From: Candidatus Obscuribacterales bacterium
Lineage (GTDB): Bacteria > Cyanobacteriota > Vampirovibrionia > Obscuribacterales > Obscuribacteraceae
DNA length: 64,000 nt
Direction: 5' to 3'
NCBI GenBank assembly: GCA_019752635.1
Contig: JAIELX010000054.1
Coordinates: forward strand, 62,001 to 126,000
Part shown: positions 1 to 10,100 of the stretch, one piece after another
How positions within the stretch are numbered: the stretch's first letter is position 1
How the letters are laid out: each line of letters opens with the position of its first letter
The notes under the pieces: model-generated
Databases searched by the model: none
Seen by the model: only the letters and a program-made list of their open reading frames with translations
Told to the model about the DNA's origin: nothing
Translations under genes and position numbers: made by a program

Positions 1-90
1 AACTATAGGCACTTCCGACAGAATTTTGGCACCGCGAATGGTTATCAGGTCAGGGGCGCCGGGACCGGCGCCGATGAAATACACTTTCAT
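1..90 (-). CDS. cobM: precorrin-4 C11-methyltransferase, N-terminal fragment
   Basis: Only the first 30 codons are inside the window; the gene runs off the left edge. The fragment starts MKVYFIGAGPGAPDLIT, the glycine-rich SAM-binding start of the tetrapyrrole methylase family. The MKVYFIGAGPG form is typical of CobM/CbiF, which methylates C11 of the corrin ring precursor. It begins 2 bp after the cobI stop, so it belongs to the same riboswitch-controlled operon. Another methylase of the same family, such as CobJ/CbiH, cannot be excluded from 30 residues. Confidence 0.7.
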   Translation of the reverse strand, partial: MKVYFIGAGPGAPDLITIRGAKILSEVPIV

Positions 91-92
91 CT

Positions 93-911
93 CTAGTTCT
101 CCGATGATTGAAAAATTGGCTCTTCTTTCCGAATGAGCATAGTGGCGAAGTAGCCACCAGCATCGCCGGGCTGCATCTGTTCGACGTTTGAGCATACAAA
201 TTCGCCAGGCAAGCCGAGCTTGCTGGCAAATGCACAGTGAGAGGCAATGCGCATTTCCTGAAGCACATCCAGTACCATGGGCAGCCGCTTGCCGATCTTC
301 ATGAGAATGACAATGTCATGCGTTTCGATGTCATGTCTCAACGCAACCTTGTCATCCGGGCAAGGCAGTATCAATGTCCGCTCTTTTCCCTGTCCGATCG
401 GCCAAGCGGTGGCAGACGCCAACGCCGCGTAGCTGGTAATGCCGGGAAAGGTGTAGTGCTGAACTTCGGGATAAATGCTAATGAGTGATTGAAGCGTGTA
501 GCTGTAAGTCGAGTATGTAAGCGCGTCGCCTAAGGTCAAGTACGCAACGCTGACTCCGCGGCGAAGTTCTTCCGCAATCTGCACGGCCAAACCTGTGTAG
601 TGCTCGCGTAGTACACTTTTGTCCGAATCCATGTTGTAGACTACTTCTTGTAGCTTCGATTCCGCTATATCCAGCTCGCGAAGGCAGTGCCGGGCGATTG
701 ATTCGCCCGATGTCTTTCCCTTTGGCACCATGATCACGTCGACATTTTGTAGTGCACTCAGCGCAGAGACAGTAATGAATCCCATCGGACCAGGTCCAAC
801 ACCCACTCCGATAAATGTTCCTGCCATTGTGTCGTCTACGCCATCGATCTTGGTGTCGCCGTGTTGTTCTGCCTTGTGATTTGAGGAACGCTGTTTGTCA
901 AGCTTGTTCAT
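93..911 (-). CDS. cobI: precorrin-2 C20-methyltransferase
   Basis: SAM-dependent tetrapyrrole methylase (272 residues) that methylates C20 of precorrin-2 or cobalt-factor II (CobI/CbiL). The family start motif GVGVGPGPMGFIT lies about 33 residues in, with later motifs LTLGDALTYSTYSY and FPGITSYAALA. An upstream frame extends to 1052, but the ATG at 911 overlaps the cbiD stop in an ATGA junction and has a GGAG ribosome site about 8 nt upstream. A second candidate ATG at 827 sits closer to the conserved start but lacks a ribosome site. This leaves a charged 28-residue leader before the methylase fold, which is unusual for the family and argues for some caution about the start. cobM follows 2 bp downstream. 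Confidence 0.88.
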   Translation of the reverse strand: MNKLDKQRSSNHKAEQHGDTKIDGVDDTMAGTFIGVGVGPGPMGFITVSALSALQNVDVIMVPKGKTSGESIARHCLRELDIAESKLQEVVYNMDSDKSVLREHYTGLAVQIAEELRRGVSVAYLTLGDALTYSTYSYTLQSLISIYPEVQHYTFPGITSYAALASATAWPIGQGKERTLILPCPDDKVALRHDIETHDIVILMKIGKRLPMVLDVLQEMRIASHCAFASKLGLPGEFVCSNVEQMQPGDAGGYFATMLIRKEEPIFQSSEN

Positions 912-2050
912 GCAGCTAGCTCCGCAGTGAGCATCTTGCCTGTCATGGAAAATAGGCGGACCTGTACGTTGTCCACTGAGGGGGTTCGCTCCTGGATGAT
1001 TCGGCTGAGTCTCGTTTGTACTGCGACCCACAAGGGAAGCACTGTTTGACATTGCGACTCATCTTGTACTATCGCTTCTACTGTATTCGCGTTGCGAATG
1101 AGTTCTACTATTGAGATTGCCATTCCTAATTCTTCTGCCAAGTCGGCCAGCGTGCTCATTGCCATGGGGCTGTTGCGTGAGTGAGTGTCCCAGTGGCCAT
1201 CTAAAAGTTTTGCCAGCTTGCCTGGATGTCCGAGTAGCCATAATTCAGGTAATGATCTCTTCTGCTCTTGAAGAGACCGTTCCGTTGCCTCAATTGCGAA
1301 TCCTATGAAGTTCGAAACATGGACAATCTGGCGCGTTTGCAATCCCAATTTGTCCTTTGCGAAGTTCAGCCCAAGGTTGCCTGGTAGTAGCGCGAGCGTG
1401 TTGCTGAGATCAAACAGTCCAACGCGTACATAGACCTCGATGGATGCTTGATAGGCTGCGAGCGACATGGGCTCAACGATCCCTGTAGTGCCTAAGATGG
1501 AGATCCCTCCTTCTATTCCGAGGCGGGGATTGAACGTTTTCTTTGCTATAACTTCACCGTTGATGCAGCCAATGGTGATGTCGAAACCACACTTAGGGTG
1601 GTTGTGATCGTTAAGCGCTTCTTCAATGGCTATTGATATCATTTCTCGAGGAGCGGGATTAATTGCCGGTTCGCCGACGGGTACTCTGATACCGGGCGCT
1701 GTGACCACTCCCACGCCCACTCCTGCAATGAACTTGAGCTTGTCCGTTTCGTTCTTCTCCAGTTCAACGAAAATTCTCGCACCATCAGTTTGGTCAGGAT
1801 CGTCGCCTGCAAACTTAGTTACTTCTGCTCTGGTTCTGGTTGAGGAGAGGCGGTTCACTACGTCGACCGGAACTCGTAGATAGTGTTTCTTGTCCGGCAA
1901 AGTGACAGCCACTTCTGTTGGCGGCGGGTCGCCCAGCAAAACAATAATTGCTGCTTTTACGGCTGCTGCTGCGCAAGTGCCAGTGGTGCGCCCACGTCTC
2001 AAACCATTCTCTGCCAATTGTGTCAGGTCAAAGAATTCAAGCTCAGACAC
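908..2050 (-). CDS. cbiD: cobalt-precorrin-5B C1-methyltransferase
   Basis: CbiD (380 residues) methylates C1 of cobalt-precorrin-5B in the early-cobalt (anaerobic) route to cobalamin. The family signature LRRGRTTGTCAAAAVKAA lies near the N-terminus, followed by VTLPDKK, AGVGVGVVTAPG and the glycine-rich ISILGTTGIVEPMS segment. I chose the GTG at 2050. It overlaps the end of the upstream cbiX-cbiC gene by 8 bases, and AAGGAGG lies 9 nt before it, inside the upstream gene. A TTG at 2074 is the longer alternative. The 3' end overlaps cobI by 4 bases, so translation of the three genes is probably coupled. Confidence 0.92.
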   Translation of the reverse strand: MSELEFFDLTQLAENGLRRGRTTGTCAAAAVKAAIIVLLGDPPPTEVAVTLPDKKHYLRVPVDVVNRLSSTRTRAEVTKFAGDDPDQTDGARIFVELEKNETDKLKFIAGVGVGVVTAPGIRVPVGEPAINPAPREMISIAIEEALNDHNHPKCGFDITIGCINGEVIAKKTFNPRLGIEGGISILGTTGIVEPMSLAAYQASIEVYVRVGLFDLSNTLALLPGNLGLNFAKDKLGLQTRQIVHVSNFIGFAIEATERSLQEQKRSLPELWLLGHPGKLAKLLDGHWDTHSRNSPMAMSTLADLAEELGMAISIVELIRNANTVEAIVQDESQCQTVLPLWVAVQTRLSRIIQERTPSVDNVQVRLFSMTGKMLTAELAA

Positions 2051-3623
2051 TGAGGCTGACCTCCTTGTCTGCAATCTGATTCACCGCCTGGATCATCAAT
2101 GCGTTTAGAACAGTGGCCGCCCAGGGCGATCCGCCTCTGGTTCCGGAGTTTGTAATGCGTGGGACTTGCAAACATCGTTTTAGAGCTGCTTTTGATTCCG
2201 CCGTCCCGACGAAACCGACCGGCAGCCCGACTACCAGCTGCGGACGCCAGAAGCATTCTGTGATCAGCCGCACCGTTTCGGCTACGGCCGTAGGGGCGTC
2301 CCCGATCGCAAGGACCGCATCGTTGCCGAATTGATTCCATGCACGGCGAATCCCTGCAGCGGACCTTGTAATTCCCTGAGCTTTCGCCAGCTGATGCGTT
2401 TCTTCGTCATGAACACCACACCATGTGGTGATTTGAAGTGTTTTCAAAAGTTCTTGCTTAAAGCCGCTTTGCACCATTGTGACGTCGGTAATGATGCGTC
2501 TGGTTCGAAGCAATGCCATGATTCCGATCTGAACGGCGCCCGAAGATGCGAAGAGGTCATCGCCTGCGCTGGTATCACCGCTTGTATGCACCAACCGCCA
2601 GATTACCGGCTGCAAATCTTCGGGAAACATTGACCAGTCTCGGCTGCTCTTAATTATCTCGAAGCTCTCAGCTTCGATGGGATGCGGCACATAGTGTACG
2701 ACGCGCTTTCTTGCACTGCTCGCGTCGGTACTTGCCTCAGCCTCCTCCGTTGCCCTTCTCAGCAAGTGCGCCGATTGCTGTGGCGCCCCCTTCTGTCTTT
2801 CATAACCGACTATTTGAACTCGGTATTTGCAAAGTGAGCAATTCATGTTCGCTTTGCCTTCCCACCCTTCGCGTGCGCGCTCCAGCAGCACGTCGACAAT
2901 TGCGTTGTCGACTCCCAGATAGCCTGCTTTCAGCACTTCCAGGTCCGGGTGATCGCACGCAAGGTCATCTGCCGCTGCCATAATTCGCTTGACCAGAACT
3001 CCGTCAAAGAGAAGATAGGGCAACACGATTATGCGTGTTTTCCCAAGCTTGGCTGCTGATTTCAGTCCGTCCGAGACTAGCGGTGCTGCGGTGCCGGAGA
3101 AACAGACAAATGAGGCACCGAAGCCCATGCCTTCTTCCATCATCCTGCATAGCTTCGCTACGTCTCCGTTGGCATCAGGATCCGACGTCCCCCTGCCGAC
3201 GATAACGAGGCAGGTATCTTTTCTTGCCACAATTCTTTGCGAAGCGCTCTCTGCTTCAATTATTCGTCTTCGACAAAGATCAAGCAAGCTCGCGTGAAGA
3301 TCCATCGGTGCCGCGAATTTTATGTTCGCTTGCGGAAAACTTTCGCGCAGTAGCAGCAATTCGCTTGGCATGTCGTTCTTGGCGTGGGTCGCAGCAGCAA
3401 GGAGGGCAGGCACCACAACAATGCTCGTACTGCCGGAGTCGATTCGCTCTTGAACTGCTTCTGTAATTGTCGGCTTTGCGAATTCCAAGTAGCCGGTACT
3501 TATTGGCGTTGCTGTCGACGTCTTCATCAATGCGACTAGTTCTTCGAACTCGCGCACGCCGTCTTTGTCGCGACTGCCGTGCCCCGCGAGAACAATGCTG
3601 AATGAATGAACTCCGGTGATCAC
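2043..3623 (-). CDS. CbiX sirohydrochlorin cobaltochelatase fused to CbiC/CobH precorrin-8X methylmutase
   Basis: One 526-residue protein joins two steps of corrin synthesis. Residues 8-245 are CbiX: two chelatase half-domains with AGHGSRD and VGRGTSD motifs, the second about 130 residues after the first. A short link follows with MNCSLCKYR, which matches the MXCXXC motif known from long-form CbiX of Bacillus megaterium and cyanobacteria, where it is tied to an Fe-S centre. Residues from about 305 to the end are CbiC/CobH, which moves the methyl group from C11 to C12: VHYVPHPIEAESFEII, a central VHTSGD segment with the conserved histidine, and the C-terminal GLPVGFVGTAESK and RGGSPWAA. The GTG start overlaps the cbiE stop in a GTGA junction. 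cbiX and cbiC are usually separate genes. Confidence 0.9.
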   Translation of the reverse strand: MITGVHSFSIVLAGHGSRDKDGVREFEELVALMKTSTATPISTGYLEFAKPTITEAVQERIDSGSTSIVVVPALLAAATHAKNDMPSELLLLRESFPQANIKFAAPMDLHASLLDLCRRRIIEAESASQRIVARKDTCLVIVGRGTSDPDANGDVAKLCRMMEEGMGFGASFVCFSGTAAPLVSDGLKSAAKLGKTRIIVLPYLLFDGVLVKRIMAAADDLACDHPDLEVLKAGYLGVDNAIVDVLLERAREGWEGKANMNCSLCKYRVQIVGYERQKGAPQQSAHLLRRATEEAEASTDASSARKRVVHYVPHPIEAESFEIIKSSRDWSMFPEDLQPVIWRLVHTSGDTSAGDDLFASSGAVQIGIMALLRTRRIITDVTMVQSGFKQELLKTLQITTWCGVHDEETHQLAKAQGITRSAAGIRRAWNQFGNDAVLAIGDAPTAVAETVRLITECFWRPQLVVGLPVGFVGTAESKAALKRCLQVPRITNSGTRGGSPWAATVLNALMIQAVNQIADKEVSLSV

Positions 3624-4318
3624 TTCGTTGATTTCTCCATGGTCACCGTTTGGTAGCAGCTCGATGGTTGGCGGTGCCGAATCAACATTATGGACATATC
3701 GCTAAAGGTGTCGGGCACGGAATCTAGTCGTCCCTGCCACTGACTCTGACGTTGGGTAAGGTTTTCCCAGACTTCAACCGAATGCTCTGGCGATGCCCCG
3801 TTTTGCACAAGATGTGAGCCGATGGCGTGAGGCATGAAGTCCCAGGGGTGGGGGATCACAATCGCGTTTCTGCCGTCTCGCAACGCACTGAGCAGATGAC
3901 GTTTGAAAGGTTCGAGGTCGCCGCGGCGATGGAATGTGATGAAGGACGTCTCGTCAAAACATACTCGTGCTCTCGAAGCAAGAACTTGTGCCGATGAGAT
4001 ACCTGGCACCGTTTCGACCGCATGTCCGCACGCGCTTTCAACGCGCTCAAGCAATTGGAATCCGCTGAAGTGAATGTCACCCATGAACGCTACCACGCAA
4101 GTTTTGCCGTTGTGATGAGCTTCAGCCACTCGCGCCATTTGTTCGACTTGATCGCGATAGGTCATCCTAAACACTTCGGCGGAACTGCTGATCAGCGGTG
4201 CTACCATGTTCAGTACCGAATCAAATCCCGCTACAACTTCCGCTGAGTGAATCAATTCTGCGCCCTTGCGCGTAATGTATGAGAGGTCACCGGGACCTAC
4301 GCCTACGCAAGTAATCAT
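3620..4318 (-). CDS. cbiE: precorrin-6Y C5,15-methyltransferase subunit CbiE
   Basis: This 232-residue protein starts MITCVGVGPGDLSYIT and contains the tetrapyrrole-methylase motifs FMGDIHFSGFQLLERV and TVPGISSAQVLASR. Gene order and size match CbiE, the N-terminal methylase half of the CobL enzyme that methylates C5 and C15. No CbiT decarboxylase half is fused at its C-terminus, and none is seen elsewhere in the window. It could lie further down the operon, beyond the left edge. The ATG overlaps the cobA stop in an ATGA junction. The glycine-rich start and PGISS motif are shared by all relatives, so the CbiE assignment rests partly on context. Confidence 0.83.
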   Translation of the reverse strand: MITCVGVGPGDLSYITRKGAELIHSAEVVAGFDSVLNMVAPLISSSAEVFRMTYRDQVEQMARVAEAHHNGKTCVVAFMGDIHFSGFQLLERVESACGHAVETVPGISSAQVLASRARVCFDETSFITFHRRGDLEPFKRHLLSALRDGRNAIVIPHPWDFMPHAIGSHLVQNGASPEHSVEVWENLTQRQSQWQGRLDSVPDTFSDMSIMLIRHRQPSSCYQTVTMEKSTK

Positions 4319-5172
4319 CTATGGGCCGTCTCCTTGCCTGTTCTCGCTGCTGCTGCCCCCGGGAGCGCGGGCTTCCGACCCGATTCCCGCCCGTTTCTAT
4401 CGCTATTGCTGTCGAGTGTTACCTGTGGCTCGCTTTCATTCCAAAGCGGAGATTGTGCCACTACTTCGCCGATTACAAAGATGGTCGGACTTTTCATGCG
4501 TCCGGCAGTTACAAGCGATACCATGTCGACCAACGGTACCAACATTGTGGACTGTCGGGCAAGCGTTCCATCCTGAACGGCTGCGCATGGGCACTCGGGT
4601 GAGACTCCGTGAGCCATTAGTTGGCGAGCAATCTCTTCGAAGTGCGTAAGCGCCATGTACAACACAATTGTGGAACCAGACTCTGCGATGGCACGCCAGT
4701 TCGGTTGCATACCACCCTCACGCGAACTGCCGGTTGCGAAGACAACGCTCTGTGATAGATATCGGTGAGTCAGCGGAATTCGAAGAATGCCGGGAACTGC
4801 GATACCGGATGTAATGCCTGGTATTACGGTCACTTCGATGCCGGCTTCTGTGAGTGCTCCGACTTCTTCGCCGCCACGGCCGAAAACAAACGGGTCTCCG
4901 CCTTTGATTCTTGCTACGCATTTGCCTTCAAGGGCTAGCGTTACAAGTTGGTTGTTTATTGCTTCCTGTGACGAGGAAGGTTTGCCCCCTCGTTTTCCGA
5001 CTTCGATGACTGTTGCATCAGGGCGGGCGTATGAAAGTATCTCGCGGTTCACGAGGTTGTCCATCAGAATGACGTCTGCTTCTTGCAGCACACGTGCCGC
5101 TTTCAACGTGAGAAGCTCTATATCGCCGGGACCGGCACCAATGAGATAAACTTTGCCAGCCTGTTTCATCAT
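4315..5172 (-). CDS. cobA: uroporphyrinogen-III C-methyltransferase
   Basis: CobA/SUMT (285 residues) adds two methyl groups to uroporphyrinogen III to give precorrin-2, the branch point towards cobalamin and siroheme. Diagnostic motifs are VYLIGAGPGDIELLTLKA, the VGKRGG segment, VARIKGGDPFVFGRGGEE and PGITSG. The C-terminal 40 residues are a polar, probably disordered tail after the normal fold; there is no CysG-type dehydrogenase or HemD fusion. The start is an MM pair, with the first ATG sharing one base with the chlID stop. Its place after the ChlI-ChlD gene supports a role in B12 rather than heme d1 or siroheme alone. Confidence 0.95.
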   Translation of the reverse strand: MMKQAGKVYLIGAGPGDIELLTLKAARVLQEADVILMDNLVNREILSYARPDATVIEVGKRGGKPSSSQEAINNQLVTLALEGKCVARIKGGDPFVFGRGGEEVGALTEAGIEVTVIPGITSGIAVPGILRIPLTHRYLSQSVVFATGSSREGGMQPNWRAIAESGSTIVLYMALTHFEEIARQLMAHGVSPECPCAAVQDGTLARQSTMLVPLVDMVSLVTAGRMKSPTIFVIGEVVAQSPLWNESEPQVTLDSNSDRNGRESGRKPALPGAAAARTGKETAHR

Positions 5173-7148
5173 CAGCCCCGATTCAATCGCGTACGGATCG
5201 TAATTGTTAGCGATTGCGCTGACAGTCGTTCCATCGTAATGTATTCTGCTCCCATGGTGCGAGCCAGTTTGCTCGCTTCTCCCAAGCGCACAAAGCCTTC
5301 TTCCGTGTCCACGACTATTGATGGGATGTTGGACTCGGCTATGCGTGTCGCATTTGCCACAGTCTCATCCTGCGGCGAAAGTTCAGCGTTGGTTGATACG
5401 TTTCCCCTGCCATCAGTCAGCAATACCAGGAGGGGCTGGTTTCCCGATTGCATCTGTTTGCAGGCCGTTTCCATTGCCAGCCTCAGGGCGTCGGCAAGCG
5501 GCGTGCGCCCGCCAGTCGGCAGGGACGTTAATTGTTCGCTGACGAGATCTACGCTTCTCGTCGGTGCCACCAAAAGTTGTGCACTATCACCCCTAAATGA
5601 TATGATGCTGACCTGATCACGTTTTTGATAGGCGTCTGAAAGCAGTGCCATTGCGGCGCCTTTTACGGCTTCCATTCTTCGCATCGCCGACATCGAGCCT
5701 GATGCGTCTACCACTAAGATGATTATGGTAGCCTTCTTCTGCGATCTCACCTTGGCGTGCAAGTCGTCTGTTGTGACTTTGAATTCTTTTCGTCCCTGCA
5801 GCAATGCATGTTTAATGGTGGCGTCGACGGCCAACGAGGACGGCGAGCTGTCGCGAACTGCGCGCACGTACTGCCCTGACCTGCCATTGCTGTTGCTGCT
5901 GCGCTTGCCACTCAAGCCTTCCGAACTTGCGGATTCAGTGATTTTGATCCTTGCTTGAAGTGGAGCTAGTTCCTCCGGCGGGGCGAAGACTATCTCCGAA
6001 CCATCGTCTCCGTTCTGTGACTGGTCTCTTGTGTTTTCGTCATCGAGGGCATCTGCCTCATCGTCTGATTTGGATTCTTGCTCGCTATCAGAATTGGGCT
6101 GTTTGCCGCCTCGCTCCCGGGAAGGTTCGTTGTTTCTCTTGTGCTCGTTTGTGATTTCGTCCAGGTGTTCTTCGTCTAGACCCGATTTCTCAAGCGGGTT
6201 TGTGCGGCGGCGATGCGGAAGCACCAGCTTTGCCGCGAGGCGGACATCGGACTGATCCGGAACTTTTCTTCCGTCGAGCGCAGCTAACGCCCTGACAACC
6301 TTGGTCATCGTTATGTCGGCTCGTAGGCTGATTACTCGCATTTCGCAACAGATGGTAGAAATCAATGATAGGAGCTCATTGCTCAGTGTCACGGCAGGCA
6401 GTATTGCTTGCGCCGTTCCTAGTGCTGCGCGCAAATCGTGCTGCTGTTTCTCCCTGGATTTTGCAAATGTTTCGCTGTCCGCATCGTAATCAAGCCTGCG
6501 TCGTACAACTTCCATGCGCTCTGCTGCATTGTCCGGAGCTTTTACTTCGACCATCATCCCGAAGCGGTCGAGCAATTGCGGTCGCAAGTCGCCTTCTTCC
6601 GGATTCATGGTGCCGATAAGGGAGAACCGCGCTGGATGAGAGACCGAAAGCCCTTCTCGTTGGACGGTGTTTTGCGCCATTGCCGCAGCGTCTAGCAGTA
6701 CGTCGACAAGGTGGTCAGGCAGTAGGTTCACTTCGTCAATGTAAAGAATGCCTCGGTGCGCCGCGGCTAGCAAGCCGGGTTTCAATCGTTGCTTTCCGTT
6801 CGATAAAGCTGATTCAAGATCTAACGTCCCTATGACGCGATCTTCCGTGGCGCCAATCGGTAAGTTGATGAATGGAACCGAGCGCAACTCAACCGCTGCA
6901 GCGTTTGTGCTATTGCAAACTTCGCAAAGTGGAATCGGAGCGGACGGCACACAGTTGAACTGGCAGCTCGGCCGCAGATCGATTTGCGGGAGCAGCTCTG
7001 CGAGTCCGCGCGCTGCGGTGCTCTTCGCTGTTCCTTTGTCTCCGCGAATCAAGACTCCACCGATTGACTGATCGATGCCGCACAGCATCAATGCGGTCTT
7101 CAACAAGTCCTGCCCAACTATGGCGGAGAATGGATACCCTGGCTTCAT
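5172..7148 (-). CDS. ChlI-ChlD type chelatase AAA+/vWA subunit, partner of CobN
   Basis: A 658-residue motor subunit that probably powers CobN during cobalt insertion. Residues 1-315 are an AAA+ ChlI-like domain with Walker A GDKGTAKS (36-43) and Walker B GILYIDEVNLL (about 133-143), plus the Cys pattern seen in BchI/ChlI proteins (C62, C66, C75, C78). An acidic, charged linker follows at about 325-390, then a vWA domain with MIDAS motif DASGS (481-485) and the later TGGRTPLADAL stretch. Where cobS/cobT are absent, such ChlID proteins next to cobN are thought to replace them. No bchH/chlH or other chlorophyll gene is near, so Mg chelation is unlikely. Its ATG overlaps the cobN stop (ATGA). 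Confidence 0.9.
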   Translation of the reverse strand: MKPGYPFSAIVGQDLLKTALMLCGIDQSIGGVLIRGDKGTAKSTAARGLAELLPQIDLRPSCQFNCVPSAPIPLCEVCNSTNAAAVELRSVPFINLPIGATEDRVIGTLDLESALSNGKQRLKPGLLAAAHRGILYIDEVNLLPDHLVDVLLDAAAMAQNTVQREGLSVSHPARFSLIGTMNPEEGDLRPQLLDRFGMMVEVKAPDNAAERMEVVRRRLDYDADSETFAKSREKQQHDLRAALGTAQAILPAVTLSNELLSLISTICCEMRVISLRADITMTKVVRALAALDGRKVPDQSDVRLAAKLVLPHRRRTNPLEKSGLDEEHLDEITNEHKRNNEPSRERGGKQPNSDSEQESKSDDEADALDDENTRDQSQNGDDGSEIVFAPPEELAPLQARIKITESASSEGLSGKRSSNSNGRSGQYVRAVRDSSPSSLAVDATIKHALLQGRKEFKVTTDDLHAKVRSQKKATIIILVVDASGSMSAMRRMEAVKGAAMALLSDAYQKRDQVSIISFRGDSAQLLVAPTRSVDLVSEQLTSLPTGGRTPLADALRLAMETACKQMQSGNQPLLVLLTDGRGNVSTNAELSPQDETVANATRIAESNIPSIVVDTEEGFVRLGEASKLARTMGAEYITMERLSAQSLTITIRTRLNRG

Positions 7149-10100
7149 TTCGCTGCACCTGCGGGTTGCTCCTGCCGTTTCTCAAGCAGCTCGTCGCTGG
7201 AAAGAAGTGTCTCCTTCAACCGATTGAGACACTCTTGCGAAGGAGCCTTCCACATGCCTCTTTCGGTCGCTTCCAGCAAACGCTCGGTCATGTTGTGCAA
7301 CGCCCACGGGTTGCTTTCTTGCAAGAATTGCTGCATCTCGGCGTCGAGGACATAAGTTTGTGCAAGCTGTTCGTACATCCAGTCATCCATAACGGAGCTG
7401 GTGGCGTCATAACCGAAGATGTAGTCAACCGTAGCTGCCAGCTCCAATGCGCCTTTGTATCCGTGTTTCTTGATGCTCTCGATCCACTTAGGATTGACCA
7501 CCCGAGTACGATAAACGCGCTGCACTTCTTCCTTCAAGTCTCGAACTTGTGGACGCGCTGGGTCGTGTGAGTTTCCGAAGTACTTCTTGGGGTTTCGTCC
7601 GTTGATACTGCGAATGGTGGCGATTAATCCGCCATGGAATTGCATGTAGTCGTCGCTATCGAAGATGTCGTGCTCGCGATTATCTTGATTGTGTATCGCA
7701 ATTTCCGTGGAGCCCAGACGGCGCTTGAACTGGTCTCGCATGTCGACACCGTACTGGCCTTTGGCATAGGCGTATCCGCCCCAGTTGACGTAGGCCAGAG
7801 CGAAATCGTCACTGTTGGTCCAATTCTTTTCCTGAATCAGGGGCAAGATGCCGGCACCATAAGTGCCCGGCTTTGAGCCAAAAACTCTGTACGACGCCCT
7901 TCGCTCGCCTTCTTGCTGCGCGACACCGGCGGACGAATGAGCGGTCAATTCTTCGAGGTAATGCTTGCGCAAGAAGTTGACTTCAGGTGGTTCATCGGCT
8001 GATACGACCAGAGCCACAGCCTTGTTTATCAAGTCAATTGCTGATGGAAATGCATCGCGGAAGAATCCACTGATTCGCACTGTGACGTCCACGCGCGGGC
8101 GCTTCAGCTCTTCGGGCGATATCAATTCGACCCCGGTTACTCGCCTGTTCTCCTTCTGCCATACCGGGCGTACTCCCAACAATGCCAGAACTTCTGCGAT
8201 GTCGTCTCCATGCGTGCGCATGGCACTTGTGCCCCAGGCGCTTATGGTGACAGCTTCTGGAAATGCGCCTGTTTCACGCTTGTATCGATTGACTACTTCT
8301 TCCGCAAGTTGACGCCCGACAAACCATGCTGATTCCGATGGCAACGTGTGTGGATCTACTGCGTAGAAATTGCGACCTGTTGGCAGAATGTGTGCCATGC
8401 CCCTGGTTGGTGCTCCGCTCGGACCCGCCGGCACATATCGCCCGTCAAGTGCGTGAAGCAGGTTGCCTATCTCATCGGTGGTAGCTTTGAGCGCAGGCAT
8501 CAAAGTCGCGCAAATGAATGAAAGTACGCTCTTGATTCCAGTCTCCGCACTCGGTGGCACGACACCTATTACCGTCTTGATTACTTGCGGGATGGAGCCT
8601 TGTTCAAAGTCTTTTGTGAGAAGTTCGGCGATCAGCCGGCGACACAAAACATCAACTTCCTGAATGACGTCTGAGTTGCTGAATAGCTGGCGCGAGCCCA
8701 ACTTCTCCAGACGTTCAGATCCTGTTCTTCTTTCATAGCGATCCCCCGGCTTTTCGACCAGAGTACGCAAGTTTATGTCGAAGACCTCCGCTACCTGTGC
8801 TTGCAACCCGGGAGCATCGGCATTGGGAATGCGGACGAGAGAAAGTAGCGTGTCTACAAGCAGTTCTTCTGCCGGCGCTTTGCCCAGTATGTGCAGTCCG
8901 CTGCGAATCTGTGCGGCGCCAAGCTCACACAGATATCCGTCAATCTCTTGAATCAGGTGTGAAACGCCCAACCAGTCCATATCGGTAAACTCGTCTGGAA
9001 GCGCATCTTCGCCGGCACTGCTTTCGCCTTTACTCTTGCTCTTATCCGCGTTTACCGGAAGCTGCGAGTTTTTCGTTTCTGCAGGGGCCTGATGCTGCGC
9101 CAATTGTCTGTGTTCTTCCAGCTCGGCTTCAATAAATGTATTGAGGTCGTATTGCAGGTTTGCTTTCTGCACCAGCTGCCAGATTTGCTGCTGCAATAGC
9201 GGCAATCTTGACTCGTCCAACATTTCAGCCTGATAGTATTCATCAACGAGTTGGGCGATTTCTGCTAGAGGACCATAGGTATCGGCCGTAGTCATTGGTG
9301 GCATCAAGTGATCCACCACAACCGCATGAGAACGACGTTTCGCTTGTGAGCCTTCACCAGGATCGTTCAGAATGAACGGATAAAACAGCGGGAGGTCTCC
9401 CATAATTGCATCCGGGTAGCAGTTCTGCGAAAGCGCTACCGCTTTTCCTGGTAACCATTCAAGAGTTCCGTGTTTGCCCATGTGCACTATCGCGTCGCTC
9501 AACCATGAATCGCGGAGCCAGCGGTAGGTGGCGTAGTAGTGGTGCGTAGGCACCAAATCCGGTTGGTGATAGATTGCGTTCTGGTCCATGCCGTAGCCGC
9601 GCGGCGGTTGCAGGATTGCCACTGCGTTGCCGAATTGGAGACCGGCGATAGTGAAATGGTCCTGGTGACAATAAAGATCGTCAGCCGGATCTCCCCATTG
9701 CTTGAGCATTCCTTGTCGCAGTTCTTCCGGAAGCTCGTTAAACCACAGGCGGTACTGCGCTGTTGAAACTCGCGCCAGAGCCGATTCGACCTGTGCCTGG
9801 CCTATGTGCTCTGGATCATATGAACACCTGTCGATGAGTGTGTGCATCAACTCATCGGAAGTTAGCGGTAGCTCGCCCAGGTGATAGCCGCGTTCTTTCA
9901 TTGCGGCCATTAACAGCAACAGTGACGCTGGGGAATCAAGACCAACAGCGTTACCTATTTGCGCGGCTTTGCCGCTGGAGTTCGTGAACACGAACGCTAC
10001 TTTCTTTTGGGCGTTCGGCAAGCGACGCAAGCGGGCGAATCGCTGACAGATTCCCGCCAGGCGTTCAATTCGATCGGGCACAGGTACGTAGCGCGCGATG

